The notes below the pieces were generated by a model. The model saw nothing but the letters and a program-made list of their open reading frames with translations. It was not told where the DNA came from and ran no database searches. Source: Aquirufa nivalisilvae (GTDB taxonomy: Bacteria; Bacteroidota; Bacteroidia; Cytophagales; Spirosomataceae). Taken from it: a stretch of DNA of 64,000 nt. The position numbers and the translations under genes were made by a program. Where the stretch lies: positions 124,001 through 188,000 of the forward strand of contig NZ_SEWX01000002.1 in NCBI RefSeq assembly GCF_004307455.1, written 5' to 3'. Below are positions 1 through 9,475 of this stretch, piece after piece. Every line of letters begins with the position of its first letter. Position 1 is the stretch's first letter.

Positions 1-2445
1 GCTTCTTTTTATGATGCCCTTCGTAATTTGAAAGGAGTGGAAATGGTAACCCAATCGGTTTCTTTTTCTTCCATTAACATGAGAGGTTTTGGTAGTAATG
101 GTAACGTTCGTGTGGTTCAAATGATTGACGGTATGGATAACCAAGCACCAGGTTTGAACTTTTCAGTAGGTAATATTGTCGGAATTTCAGAATTAGATTT
201 AGAGAATGTGGAAGTATTGCCAGGTGCATCTTCCGCATTATATGGCCCGAATGCCATGAATGGTATCGTATTAATGAACTCAAAGAGCCCATTTTTATAC
301 CAAGGCTTGAGTGCTCAAATCAAGGGAGGATTTATGGATGCTCCTAATCGTACAGTACAAAATACACCTTACAGTGATATTTCAATTCGTTATGCGAAAG
401 CATTCAACAACAAAGTCGCTTTCAAGTTAAATTTTAATACGTTAAGCGCGGAAGATTGGCAAGCATCTGATTACCGTGATCAAAGTTTATTGAATGGTAC
501 AACTCTTGGTTTAGGTGGACGTTCAACCAATTTAGCTTATAATGGAGTTAACTTATATGGAGATGAGACTAACGTGAATATGTTGAGTTCATTGACTCCA
601 TTACTAAAAGATCCTACTAGTCCTTTGACTGCAGGAATCAATCAGATTTCAAAAGCTACCGGAGGTTTATTGACTCCAGCAGCTATTTTGGGATACATTG
701 TTCCCAATGTCAATATTTCTCGTGAAGGTTATGCTGAACGCGATTTGGCATCCTATGCAAACCGTAACATGAAATTTAATGCGGCTTTACATTATCGATT
801 TAATGATAAAGTGGAGTTGATTTTGCAAGGTTCATATGGACAAGGTACAACCGTATACACAGGTGCTGATCGTTACTCGATCAAAAACTTTAGCATGGGT
901 CAATACAAAGCAGAATTAAAGGGATCTAATTTCTTCTTAAGAGCTTACACGACTCAAGAGAATTCGGGTGATGCCTATGCAACGGGTACTTTAGGTCAAT
1001 TAGTGAATGAAGCAGCAAAACCAAGTACAACTTGGTACCCACAATATTTCTCGACATTTGCGGGCCAGGCATTAAATAATTTTGGAACAGTATTGGCTAC
1101 TACCTTAGCTCAAACTGGTAATCCAACTTTAGCTGTAGGAAATGCCATTGCTACAACACAGGCAGCCTTTCCTACTTATCACAACAACGCTCGTGCAACG
1201 GCTGATGTGGGTCGCTTGATTCCGGGAACAGCTGGCTTTACAACAGCAGTTGAAGCCATTAAAGGCAAACCACTTCCTCAAGGAGCTCGTTTCTTAGATA
1301 AGTCAGCATTATATCACTATGAAGGTATGTATAACTTCAGTGAGCTGTTGAATGATAAATTTGAAATGTTAGTAGGTGCTAACTACCGTGTTTATGCTTT
1401 GAACTCAGAAGGTACATTATTTGCTCGTCAAGATAATGGACAAGAATTCTCTATCAATGAATTCGGTGGATATTTACAGTTGGCTAAGAAGATGTTCCAA
1501 GATAAGTTTAAGTTGACAGGTTCGATGCGTTATGATAAAAATGAAAACTTTGAAGGTCAATATAGCCCAAGATTATCAGGGGTATACACGGTTGGTCAAT
1601 CGAATTTCAGAGCGTCATATCAAACAGGTTTCCGCATTCCAACTACACAAGATCAATACATTGATTTAAATACTCCATCGGCTAGATTATTGGGAGGTTT
1701 GCCAGTAGTTCAAGATCGTTATAAATTATCAGGAAACTCATATACTTTACAATCTGTATTAGCAGGGAAGCCTGAAGTTTACACAGCTAAAGCTTGGAAG
1801 CCAGAGCAGGTTCGTACATTTGAAGTGGGTTATAAAGGAAATTTAGGAAGTAACTTATTAGCTGATTTTTATTACTACCAAAGTACTTTCACTAATTTCT
1901 CTGCAGGTCAAGTGGTGTTACAGCCTTCTACGACTATCGTTGGTTCATATAATTATTTCTCTTTCCCATCTAACGTAGACAATCAAGTTAAAACAAGTGG
2001 TTGGGGTTTAAGCTTAGATTATAGATTAGCTTCTAATTGGACCTTGGGTGGAAACATTTCATACAATACGGTGAATGATAATGGTGGATTGAGCAATTAT
2101 CAATTAGCTTATAATACGCCAGCTTATCGCACCAACATCACCTTAGGCAACCGCAATATTGGTGGTTCAGGATGGGGCTTTAGCACGGTTTGGAGATATC
2201 AAGATGAATATGTTTGGCAATCTAGTTTTGTTAACCAGTTAGTTAACCAAACTCAACAAAGTGTTATTCCTTCTTTCAGTACCTTGGATGCACAGATTAG
2301 CAAGAAATTATCTAGTATTAAATCCATTGTAAAAGTAGGTGCTTCTAACTTATTAGGTACAGCTTACACTACAGGATGGGGTAATCCAACAGTAGGTAGC
2401 ATTTACTATGTGAGTATTACATTTGATGAGTTATTAAATAAATAA
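1..2445 (+). CDS. TonB-dependent outer-membrane receptor, 5' end cut by window
   Basis: The reading frame is open from base 1, so the signal peptide and start lie outside the window. What remains begins inside the plug domain: motifs such as INMRGFG, VQMIDGMDNQ, LDLENVEVLPGASSALYGPNAMNG and IVLMNSK are typical of TonB-dependent receptors and occupy roughly the first 110 visible residues. The remaining ~700 residues are rich in alternating aromatic and polar positions, as in a 22-strand beta barrel. Such receptors import siderophores, vitamins or glycans across the outer membrane using TonB energy. The substrate cannot be told from the sequence; no SusD partner follows. A terminator hairpin lies just downstream, so this is the last gene of its transcript. 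Confidence 0.9.
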   Translation, partial: ASFYDALRNLKGVEMVTQSVSFSSINMRGFGSNGNVRVVQMIDGMDNQAPGLNFSVGNIVGISELDLENVEVLPGASSALYGPNAMNGIVLMNSKSPFLYQGLSAQIKGGFMDAPNRTVQNTPYSDISIRYAKAFNNKVAFKLNFNTLSAEDWQASDYRDQSLLNGTTLGLGGRSTNLAYNGVNLYGDETNVNMLSSLTPLLKDPTSPLTAGINQISKATGGLLTPAAILGYIVPNVNISREGYAERDLASYANRNMKFNAALHYRFNDKVELILQGSYGQGTTVYTGADRYSIKNFSMGQYKAELKGSNFFLRAYTTQENSGDAYATGTLGQLVNEAAKPSTTWYPQYFSTFAGQALNNFGTVLATTLAQTGNPTLAVGNAIATTQAAFPTYHNNARATADVGRLIPGTAGFTTAVEAIKGKPLPQGARFLDKSALYHYEGMYNFSELLNDKFEMLVGANYRVYALNSEGTLFARQDNGQEFSINEFGGYLQLAKKMFQDKFKLTGSMRYDKNENFEGQYSPRLSGVYTVGQSNFRASYQTGFRIPTTQDQYIDLNTPSARLLGGLPVVQDRYKLSGNSYTLQSVLAGKPEVYTAKAWKPEQVRTFEVGYKGNLGSNLLADFYYYQSTFTNFSAGQVVLQPSTTIVGSYNYFSFPSNVDNQVKTSGWGLSLDYRLASNWTLGGNISYNTVNDNGGLSNYQLAYNTPAYRTNITLGNRNIGGSGWGFSTVWRYQDEYVWQSSFVNQLVNQTQQSVIPSFSTLDAQISKKLSSIKSIVKVGASNLLGTAYTTGWGNPTVGSIYYVSITFDELLNK

Positions 2446-2462
2446 TCCTTCAAATTTTTATT

Positions 2463-2494
2463 GAGGCTGTCCTATTCGGGCAGCCTCTTTTTTT
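2463..2494 (+). terminator. Rho-independent terminator after TonB receptor gene
   Basis: A 10-bp stem (GAGGCTGTCC paired with GGGCAGCCTC, one G-U wobble, 5-nt loop) is followed directly by seven T residues. It lies 17 bases after the receptor stop codon. Confidence 0.85.
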
Positions 2495-2495
2495 G

Positions 2496-2503
2496 TACCT
2501 TTG
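2496..2503 (+). promoter_or_regulatory. Bacteroidota -7 promoter box for uvrA
   Basis: TACCTTTG is an exact match to the Bacteroidota -7 consensus TAnnTTTG, about 22 bases before the uvrA ATG. The -33 region would fall inside the preceding terminator and no clear TTTG is seen there, so only the -7 box is supported. Confidence 0.45.
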
Positions 2504-2524
2504 TGGATTGATTTGTAGCAAAAT

Positions 2525-5362
2525 ATGCAGCCACCTAAAGATTTAACAGGGTTTTCTCACATTGAAGTTTTAGGTGCTCGTGAGCATAATTTAAAGAACA
2601 TCGACGTTCAAATTCCTAGGAATCAATTAGTCGTTATTACAGGAATTTCAGGTTCTGGGAAGTCTAGCTTAGCTTTTGATACGATTTATGCCGAAGGCCA
2701 AAGACGTTACATGGAAAGTTTTTCAGCTTATGCCAGAAGCTTTTTGGGTAATATGGAACGCCCGGATGTAGACAAGATAGAAGGTCTTTCTCCTGTTATT
2801 TCGATTGAACAAAAAACAACTTCCAAAAATCCTCGGTCAACCGTGGGAACTACCACCGAGATTTACGATTTTTTGCGTTTGCTTTTTGCTCGAGCATCGG
2901 AGGCCTTTAGTTATCTTTCTGGTGAAAAAATGGTCAAGCAATCGGTTGACCAAATTATCAATACTCTTTTACAGCAATTCCAAGGTGGCAAGGTCCAGTT
3001 ATTAGCTCCAGTTGTAAAAGGAAGAAAGGGACATTATCGTGAGTTATTTGTACAAATAGCTAAATGGGGTTATACCAAGGTGCGAGTGGATGGGGAGATT
3101 GTGGAATTGGAGCCAAAAATGCAAGTTGATCGATTCAAAGTGCATGATATAGAGATCGTGGTGGATCGGTTGGTGGTGAAAGAGGACGACCGTTTTCGCA
3201 TTTCGCAGAGTTTACAAACGGCCATGAATTTAGGTAAAGGGCAAGTGTTTATTTTGGATGAGAAAGGGAAGCTTCATTATTTTTCGCAGACATTAATGGA
3301 CCCTAAAACGGGTTTGTCTTATGATGAACCTGCACCCAATACATTTTCATTTAATAGTCCTTACGGGGCTTGTCCTAGCTGCAATGGTTTAGGTCAAATC
3401 GAAGAAATTACGGAAGAATCGGTCATCCCAGATCCAGAGTTAAGTATTATTCGTGGAGCAATTGCCCCCATCGGTGAATACCGTGATTTATGGATATTTA
3501 AACAGTTAGAAGTTTTGTTGAAACCCTACCAAGTAGGTTTATCGACTCCCATTGCTAAGTTTCCAAGGAAGGCCGTAGAAATGATGTTATATGGTACTGA
3601 TGAACCCGTACCAGTTCCATCCAAGAAATATGTGGGAACAGAATGGACGACCAAATATGATGGAATTATCCATTTTTTGAAAAGACAACAGGAAAGTGGA
3701 TCGGAGAAAACTCAGGATTGGTTAAAAGACTTTTTGGAAGTAAAAACTTGCCCAGATTGTCATGGCTATCGATTGAAAAAAGAAGCGCTTTGTTTCAAGA
3801 TAGACGGTAAACATATTGGAGAGTTAGCCCAAATGGATATTTTGGACTTGGAGAACTGGTTCGAAGGTTTGTTTTTACGACTATCAGATAGACAGCAACA
3901 AATAGGAGTTGAGGTTTTGAAGGAAATTCAAAAGCGCATTGGATTCTTGACTCAAATCGGGTTGAATTATTTAACCTTAGATAGGCCCATGAAAAGCTTA
4001 TCGGGTGGAGAAGCGCAGCGGATTCGTTTGGCAACTCAAATTGGTACGCAGTTGGTGGGAGTTTTATATATCATGGATGAACCAAGTATTGGTCTACATC
4101 AGCGAGATAATGAAAAGTTAATTCATGCCTTAAAGGATTTGCGGGATTTAGGAAATAGTGTGTTGGTGGTGGAGCATGATAAAGACATGATGTTGGAGTC
4201 CGACTATTTGCTGGATATAGGACCAGGTGCAGGTAGACATGGAGGACATATTGTTGGGCAAGGTACACCTGCTGAGTTTTTGAAGTTACAAACCCCTACG
4301 GCACAATACTTAAATGGCCAATTAGCCATTGAAATTCCTGAGAAGCGCAGAAAAGGAACTGATAAGGTAATTAAATTAATTGGAGCCTCAGGAAATAACT
4401 TAAAGCATGTGACTGTCAGTATTCCTTTGGGAAAAATGATCTCAGTAACAGGGGTTTCTGGATCGGGTAAATCTACGTTGATTCACGACACATTGGTGCT
4501 TAAATTGAAGCAGCATTTTGATCGAACTAAAAGAGATCCGAAGGATTTTAAAGGTATTGAAGGATTAGAATTGATTGATAAAGTTATCGAAGTAGATCAA
4601 TCGCCCATTGGAAGAACGCCTCGTTCTAACCCAGCCACCTATACCAATATGTATAGCGATATTAGAACATTGTACTGTGAATTGCCTGAATCTAAAATTC
4701 GTGGTTATAAAGCAGGGCGGTTTAGTTTTAATGTCAAAGGTGGTCGATGTGAAAGCTGCGAAGGTGCTGGTAGAAAGAAAATTGAAATGGAATTTCTGCC
4801 GGATGTTTTGGTTGAATGTGAGTCATGCAAAGGCAAGAGATTTAATCGTGAGACCTTAGAAGTTCGCTTTAAAGGCAAGTCGATATCCGATGTATTAGAT
4901 ATGACCGTGGAGCAAGCATTGGAGTTTTTTGAGCATCAACCTAAGATTTACCGTAAAGTAAAAACCTTATTGGAGGTAGGTTTAGGCTATATTACTTTAG
5001 GTCAACATGCCACGACATTATCTGGAGGGGAGGCACAGCGAGTAAAATTGGCGGAGGAGTTGTCGAAAAAAGACACAGGTAAAACCTTGTATGTGTTGGA
5101 TGAGCCTACTACGGGTTTGCACTTTCAGGATGTAAAATTATTGTTGGAGGTACTTCAGAAATTAGTGGATCGAGGTAATACGGTGTTGATTATTGAACAT
5201 AACTTAGATGTTATCAAAGTTTCGGATCACGTGATTGATTTAGGTCCTGAAGGCGGGCTTGCAGGAGGGCAAATTGTGGCCGAGGGTACTCCAGAAGAAG
5301 TGGCTAAAGTAAAGAAAAGTCACACAGGAAGGTTTTTATTGAAAGAGCTAAATTTGGCTTGA
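2525..5362 (+). CDS. uvrA: UvrABC excinuclease subunit A
   Basis: UvrA is the damage-recognition ATPase of nucleotide excision repair; a dimer loads UvrB at lesions. The 945-residue product has full family length. It shows the first Walker A GISGSGKS at residues 40-47, a CPSC zinc-binding half and CPDC second half in the insertion region, the first ABC signature LSGGEAQRIRLA, a second Walker A GVSGSGKS in the C-terminal half, the conserved C-terminal zinc finger (CESC...CESC) and a second LSGGEAQRVKLA signature followed by the Walker B VLDEPTTGLH. The ATG at 2525 gives a normal N-terminus and is preceded by a -7 promoter box. It is transcribed alone. Confidence 0.97.
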   Translation: MQPPKDLTGFSHIEVLGAREHNLKNIDVQIPRNQLVVITGISGSGKSSLAFDTIYAEGQRRYMESFSAYARSFLGNMERPDVDKIEGLSPVISIEQKTTSKNPRSTVGTTTEIYDFLRLLFARASEAFSYLSGEKMVKQSVDQIINTLLQQFQGGKVQLLAPVVKGRKGHYRELFVQIAKWGYTKVRVDGEIVELEPKMQVDRFKVHDIEIVVDRLVVKEDDRFRISQSLQTAMNLGKGQVFILDEKGKLHYFSQTLMDPKTGLSYDEPAPNTFSFNSPYGACPSCNGLGQIEEITEESVIPDPELSIIRGAIAPIGEYRDLWIFKQLEVLLKPYQVGLSTPIAKFPRKAVEMMLYGTDEPVPVPSKKYVGTEWTTKYDGIIHFLKRQQESGSEKTQDWLKDFLEVKTCPDCHGYRLKKEALCFKIDGKHIGELAQMDILDLENWFEGLFLRLSDRQQQIGVEVLKEIQKRIGFLTQIGLNYLTLDRPMKSLSGGEAQRIRLATQIGTQLVGVLYIMDEPSIGLHQRDNEKLIHALKDLRDLGNSVLVVEHDKDMMLESDYLLDIGPGAGRHGGHIVGQGTPAEFLKLQTPTAQYLNGQLAIEIPEKRRKGTDKVIKLIGASGNNLKHVTVSIPLGKMISVTGVSGSGKSTLIHDTLVLKLKQHFDRTKRDPKDFKGIEGLELIDKVIEVDQSPIGRTPRSNPATYTNMYSDIRTLYCELPESKIRGYKAGRFSFNVKGGRCESCEGAGRKKIEMEFLPDVLVECESCKGKRFNRETLEVRFKGKSISDVLDMTVEQALEFFEHQPKIYRKVKTLLEVGLGYITLGQHATTLSGGEAQRVKLAEELSKKDTGKTLYVLDEPTTGLHFQDVKLLLEVLQKLVDRGNTVLIIEHNLDVIKVSDHVIDLGPEGGLAGGQIVAEGTPEEVAKVKKSHTGRFLLKELNLA

Positions 5363-5370
5363 TTTTCCTT

Positions 5371-5403
5371 AACGCTGGCAAGGTTCGAAACCTTGACAGC
5401 GTT
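5371..5403. repeat. REP-like palindrome, left side of RAYT gene
   Basis: A 33-base imperfect palindrome: arm AACGCTGGCAAGGTT, centre CGA, arm AACCTTGACAGCGTT, with a single mismatch. It lies between the uvrA stop and the 3' end of the RAYT gene and matches the palindrome at 6183-6215 in nearly every position. Such elements are the substrates of REP-associated tyrosine transposases. There is no T-run, so a role as uvrA terminator is possible but not shown. Confidence 0.85.
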
Positions 5404-5426
5404 GCGAAAACGAATGGATTTTCAAT

Positions 5427-6047
5427 TTATTCTAACAGTAAACTGATTATGTTTTTCTCATCCAATTCGATGGAGTGAAATTGTCGAAATTCATCTAATC
5501 CTCCGAAATAATCTAATACCGATTTTTTATCGATAAAGCTCTTTTTCATCGTTGAAATGTCATAATAGGAAGAGTTTTTGTATTGTTTAAAATCATGTAC
5601 GATGCCATGGTTTTCTGGGTTGAAATGAAGGTATTTGATCAGTTGCGTAAAATAAATATCATCATCTACTTGTATTCTCCTGAATGGATTTTCAAATAAT
5701 CCCCCAGTTCGATCATTGGTTTTATTAAATGCCTGTGCATAGCAATTAAATAGCGTGCCAAATTGCGTTGCAATTAATCTCGAAAGGTCAACATGTTCCC
5801 TCTGTTCTGTTTTTATTTTTTTAAATTCAAAAATTTCGTTGGCAGATTTTATTCTTAGCAGAAAATGAAAATGATTGCCTAATAAACAATAGGCATAGGT
5901 GTCTGCAATAGGACATATGTACTTTTGGTATTTTCTTAGAAAGAACCTGTAATTCCTGTATTCTTTGAAAATTTTAGTTCTGTTTATTCCACGATTATAT
6001 ACATGGTATAATTGATCTGGAATCATTGGGGCTATATTTTTTTTCAT
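5427..6047 (-). CDS. REP-associated tyrosine transposase (RAYT, Y1/HUH family)
   Basis: The 206-residue product belongs to the Y1 transposase superfamily (IS200/IS605-like TnpA and its domesticated RAYT relatives), which cut and rejoin single-stranded DNA hairpins. Visible motifs are the N-terminal YHVYNRGINR, the HUH metal site H59-F60-H61 in GNHFHFLL, GGLFENPFRR, and the candidate catalytic Tyr139 in KYLHFNPENH. An upstream in-frame ATG at 6077 would add ten residues, but the start at 6047 places the conserved N-terminus in the usual position. The gene is flanked on both sides by near-identical palindromes (5371-5403, 6183-6215), the arrangement expected for a RAYT and its REP sequences. 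It is intact, with no frameshift. Full-length IS ends and an accessory tnpB are absent. Confidence 0.88.
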   Translation of the reverse strand: MKKNIAPMIPDQLYHVYNRGINRTKIFKEYRNYRFFLRKYQKYICPIADTYAYCLLGNHFHFLLRIKSANEIFEFKKIKTEQREHVDLSRLIATQFGTLFNCYAQAFNKTNDRTGGLFENPFRRIQVDDDIYFTQLIKYLHFNPENHGIVHDFKQYKNSSYYDISTMKKSFIDKKSVLDYFGGLDEFRQFHSIELDEKNIISLLLE

Positions 6048-6182
6048 GATTAGTGGTGGATAAATGAAATGAAACAAATGTTACAAATTTCATAGAAATG
6101 TAATCTTAAAAAATTGGTAAAAAATATCAGAAATGTGATGAAAAATTCGAGTAAAAAAAGGTAGCTTTATTGGCATTTCAAC

Positions 6183-6215
6183 AACGCTGTCAAGGTTTTA
6201 AACCTTGACAGCGTT
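6183..6215. repeat. REP-like palindrome, right side of RAYT gene
   Basis: A perfect palindrome: arm AACGCTGTCAAGGTT, centre TTA, arm AACCTTGACAGCGTT. It differs from the left copy (5371-5403) only at one arm position and the centre. It ends 34 bases before the ATG of the Fe-S protein gene, so it probably lies in that operon's leader or promoter region. Confidence 0.88.
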
Positions 6216-6249
6216 AAGGGAAAAAGATTCAGCAAAACACTCATCAATC

Positions 6250-7572
6250 ATGCATATTTTTCTCCAAGTACTTTTTATTTTAGTACTATTCGGTCTGGGT
6301 TATTTGGTAACGCAACGTTTTAAGCTTATCATCTCCACGATTCAGTTAGCTAAAGCAGTTGAATTGAATGATCGTCCTAGTGAAAGATGGAAACGAGTTT
6401 TCTTATTAGCATTTGGGCAGAAAAAAATGTTTCAAAAACCTTTGGTAGGAGTTTTTCATTTTTTGATTTACCTAGGTTTCGTTTTAATAAATGTTGAGAT
6501 TCTGGAAATTGTCATTGATGGGATATTAGGAACTCACCGAATTTTTGCTCCTCTCTTGGGAAGTATCTATCCTGTATTACTTAACTTCTTCGAATTACTT
6601 TCTTTAGGTGTCTTTGTGGCTTGTGTTGTGTTTTTTCTTCGAAGGGGAGTGATTCATGTGCAGCGATTGCAGTCTGGCGCGCATCGAGAATTGAAAGGTT
6701 TTCCGATACGAGATGCTTATACCATTTTGGCCATTGAATGTATTTTAATGCTAGCTCTGTGGACCATGAATGCGAGTGATGCCATCCTTCAAGAACGACA
6801 AGTGGAACATTTTGAACCTGTAGGAGCATTTGTCGTTTCTCAGCATTTCATGCCTATTTTGTCGAGTCTTTCTACTCCTATCTTATTGATTTTAGAACGA
6901 GTAGCGTGGTGGTTTCACATCCTTGGTATTTTAGGATTTGCCTTCTATGTGACCTATTCTAAACACTTACATATTTTCTTCGCTTTTCCCGCAGCTTATT
7001 TTTCAAGCCTTGAACCTTCCAGTAAAATGGGTAATATGCCCTCCGTCACTCATGAAGTAAAATTGATGTTAGGACAACCCGTTGAACCTAATACGGCCAC
7101 TCCGGATCAAATGCGATTTGGGGCGAAAGATGTCATGGATTTAACCTGGAAAAATGCCCTAGACGCTTATTCATGTACCGAATGTGGCCGCTGTACGGAA
7201 CAGTGTCCTGCCAATCAAACTGGTAGAGCTTTGTCACCACGAAAGATTATGATGGACACCCGCGATCGATTAGAAGAGGTTGGGAAAGGTCTGGCAAAAA
7301 ATAAAGGAAAATGGGTGGAAGATGGGAAATCACTCTTAGGCGATTATATTTCAGCTGAAGAATTGAGAGCATGTACTACCTGTCAGGCCTGTGTCGAAGC
7401 TTGTCCCATGGAACTGTCTCCATTGAATATCATATTGGCATTGCGCCGCTACCAAATCATGGAACAATCTGATGCTCCAGCCGCTTGGAATAGCATGTTT
7501 TCCAATATTGAAACAAATCAAGCTCCTTGGAAATTTAATCCATCCGATCGTTTAAACTGGGCCAAATCATAA
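6250..7572 (+). CDS. Membrane-bound 4Fe-4S dicluster protein (HdrC/GlpC-like with NarI-like anchor)
   Basis: The protein of about 440 residues starts with four to five hydrophobic segments, like the b-type cytochrome anchor of NarI/HdrE proteins, and continues into a cytoplasmic ferredoxin domain. Two 4Fe-4S motifs are clear: CTECGRCTEQCP and CTTCQACVEACP. Proteins of this build pass electrons between the quinone pool and a soluble oxidoreductase. The probable partner is the CCG-domain protein at 9453-10235 in the same operon. The ATG at 6250 is chosen because the following residues start the first membrane segment; the frame also opens upstream at a TTG inside the palindrome, which is unlikely to be used. 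Electron donor and acceptor are unknown. Confidence 0.85.
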   Translation: MHIFLQVLFILVLFGLGYLVTQRFKLIISTIQLAKAVELNDRPSERWKRVFLLAFGQKKMFQKPLVGVFHFLIYLGFVLINVEILEIVIDGILGTHRIFAPLLGSIYPVLLNFFELLSLGVFVACVVFFLRRGVIHVQRLQSGAHRELKGFPIRDAYTILAIECILMLALWTMNASDAILQERQVEHFEPVGAFVVSQHFMPILSSLSTPILLILERVAWWFHILGILGFAFYVTYSKHLHIFFAFPAAYFSSLEPSSKMGNMPSVTHEVKLMLGQPVEPNTATPDQMRFGAKDVMDLTWKNALDAYSCTECGRCTEQCPANQTGRALSPRKIMMDTRDRLEEVGKGLAKNKGKWVEDGKSLLGDYISAEELRACTTCQACVEACPMELSPLNIILALRRYQIMEQSDAPAAWNSMFSNIETNQAPWKFNPSDRLNWAKS

Positions 7573-7576
7573 ACAC

Positions 7577-8572
7577 ATGAAAAAAGTTTTTATACCAGTC
7601 ATCATTGGACTAATCTTGTTTTTTACGCTTGGACCTAGTCCTCAAGCTCCTACCTTAGACCGAGGCGTTACTTGGAAAAATATTCCAGATTCTCTTCCTG
7701 CCTTATCTAAGTATTTACAAAATAAAGAAGCTTCATTCCCTCAAATTAAGCCCAATAACGAGGCGAAAATAGTTTGGGCAGATTCTCTAAATCCTCAAAA
7801 AACGAAATGGGTATTCATGTATGTCCATGGTTTTTCGGCGTCTCAAATGGAAGGGAATCCTGTGCATCGACAAATCGCTAAAACATTTGGAGCCAATTTA
7901 CTCTTAACTCGAGTAGCAGGGCATGGTTTTGCTACCTCGGATAGCGTGTTGCAGCATGTCACAGCAGACGATTATTACGAAAGTGTAGAAAATCAATTGG
8001 CCTTGGCCAAAAAAATGGGTGAGAATGTCATCGTGTTGGCCACCTCATTTGGTGGAGCCTTGTCTTTGTCTCTAGCTTCCCGTCATCCAGAAATTAAAGC
8101 ATTATTGTTGTATAGCCCATGCATTGCTATTGCAGATCCAGCTGCCGTTTTGATGGACAATCCTTGGGGGCTTCAATTGGCTAGAAAGGTAGTTGGGGGC
8201 GATCACCGAGATATTCCAGCTCAAAATTCAGCTCATAATCAATATTGGAACTTGCATTATCGCTTAGAGGGTGCGGTAGAATTACAGAATTTCCTTACCA
8301 ATCAAATGACCGACGAGGTTTTTGAACAAGTAAAATGCCCCGTTTTTATGGGCTATTATTACAAAGATGATGCTCATCAAGATCCTGTTGTGTCGGTTAA
8401 AGCAATGCGTCATATGTTCCCTTATTTAGGTACAAGTCCTGCTCAGAAAAAAGAAATGGCTTTCCCTTTAGCTGATAACCATGTCATTACTTCGGATATA
8501 TTAGCCAAAAGAACAGATTTACCCTTGAAGGCTAGCATTCAATTTTTGAAAGAAATAGTTCATCTTCCATAA
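7577..8572 (+). CDS. Exported or membrane-anchored alpha/beta hydrolase
   Basis: The 331-residue product has an N-terminal hydrophobic segment (residues 5-18), then an alpha/beta-hydrolase fold: the oxyanion-hole region YVHGFSAS, a nucleophile elbow ATSFGGA (first Gly of GxSxG replaced by Ala), a likely acid in YKDDAHQDP and the histidine in DNHVIT near the C-terminus. These fit a carboxylesterase or lipase-like enzyme acting in the envelope; the substrate is unknown. The gene starts 4 bases after the Fe-S protein gene and stops 3 bases before the desaturase-family gene, so it is co-transcribed with both. That suggests, without proof, a link to lipid or electron-carrier chemistry. Confidence 0.8.
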   Translation: MKKVFIPVIIGLILFFTLGPSPQAPTLDRGVTWKNIPDSLPALSKYLQNKEASFPQIKPNNEAKIVWADSLNPQKTKWVFMYVHGFSASQMEGNPVHRQIAKTFGANLLLTRVAGHGFATSDSVLQHVTADDYYESVENQLALAKKMGENVIVLATSFGGALSLSLASRHPEIKALLLYSPCIAIADPAAVLMDNPWGLQLARKVVGGDHRDIPAQNSAHNQYWNLHYRLEGAVELQNFLTNQMTDEVFEQVKCPVFMGYYYKDDAHQDPVVSVKAMRHMFPYLGTSPAQKKEMAFPLADNHVITSDILAKRTDLPLKASIQFLKEIVHLP

Positions 8573-8575
8573 ATT

Positions 8576-9475
8576 ATGACGCCTAATTTAATTCTTTATG
8601 CAGTTCCTTTCTTTTTGATTACGGTCATCTTGGAATCGTATGTCGTGTTCAAACAACATCGTGATTTTGTCGAGACAAAAGATTCTTTGACTTCCATTGG
8701 ATTGGGCCTAGGGAATCTTTTTATAGGATTATTGACCAAATCAGTCATCTATGTCAGCTATTTTTATGTATATGATCATTGGCGACTATTTGATCTTTCC
8801 ATAGCATGGTGGTGGGTATGGGTCTTTGCCTTTTTTGCCGATGATTTTACCTATTATTGGTTTCATCGGATATCCCATGAAGTACGCTATTTTTGGGCTT
8901 CTCACATGGTGCATCATTCTTCACCGAAGTACAATTTAGCTGCGGCATTACGACAAACTTGGACGGGGAATTTATCGGGAGCATTTTTATTTTATATCTG
9001 GATATTGTTACTAGGGGTACATCCATTTATCGTATTCTTTTTCCAACAAATTAGCCTGTTATATCAATATTGGATTCACACGGAATTGATTAAAAAAATG
9101 CCAGCTTGGTTTGAATATATCTTCAATACACCTTCACACCATCGGGTCCATCATGGAACGGACTTGGACTATTTGGATACGAATTACGCAGGGATTTTGA
9201 TCATTTGGGATCGGATGTTTGGTTCATTTCAACAAGAAAATCAAAGGCCAAATTATGGATTGACGAAGCAAATTGAAAGTTATAATCCTGCCAAAATTGC
9301 CTTTTTTGAATGGTTACAAATTGTCAAAGATATCTTTCATTCAAAAAGCCTTTCAGCTGCTTGGAAATATGTCATAGGCCCTCCAGGTTGGAGTCCAGAT
9401 GGTTCTAGATTAACCGTAGAACAAATGCGTCAACAAAATAAGTTTAAAAAAGATGAGCAAGGAACTGAAGATTAG
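8576..9475 (+). CDS. Sterol desaturase / fatty acid hydroxylase family protein
   Basis: This 299-residue integral membrane protein carries the histidine clusters of the di-iron fatty-acid-hydroxylase superfamily: HRISH, HMVHHSS, and the later HTELIK and SHHRVHHGTD motifs, followed by DTNYAGILIIWDRMFG, which is strongly conserved. Several hydrophobic segments precede and separate the clusters. Family members hydroxylate or desaturate lipids using molecular oxygen and an electron donor. It sits in an operon with Fe-S electron-transfer proteins, which could supply electrons. Its last 23 bases overlap the next gene. The actual lipid substrate cannot be inferred. Confidence 0.88.
   Translation: MTPNLILYAVPFFLITVILESYVVFKQHRDFVETKDSLTSIGLGLGNLFIGLLTKSVIYVSYFYVYDHWRLFDLSIAWWWVWVFAFFADDFTYYWFHRISHEVRYFWASHMVHHSSPKYNLAAALRQTWTGNLSGAFLFYIWILLLGVHPFIVFFFQQISLLYQYWIHTELIKKMPAWFEYIFNTPSHHRVHHGTDLDYLDTNYAGILIIWDRMFGSFQQENQRPNYGLTKQIESYNPAKIAFFEWLQIVKDIFHSKSLSAAWKYVIGPPGWSPDGSRLTVEQMRQQNKFKKDEQGTED

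Noticed and set aside
5371-6215. CRISPR-like repeats
   Set aside because: Only two palindromes, 780 bases apart and with a transposase gene between them; no spacer array and no cas genes.
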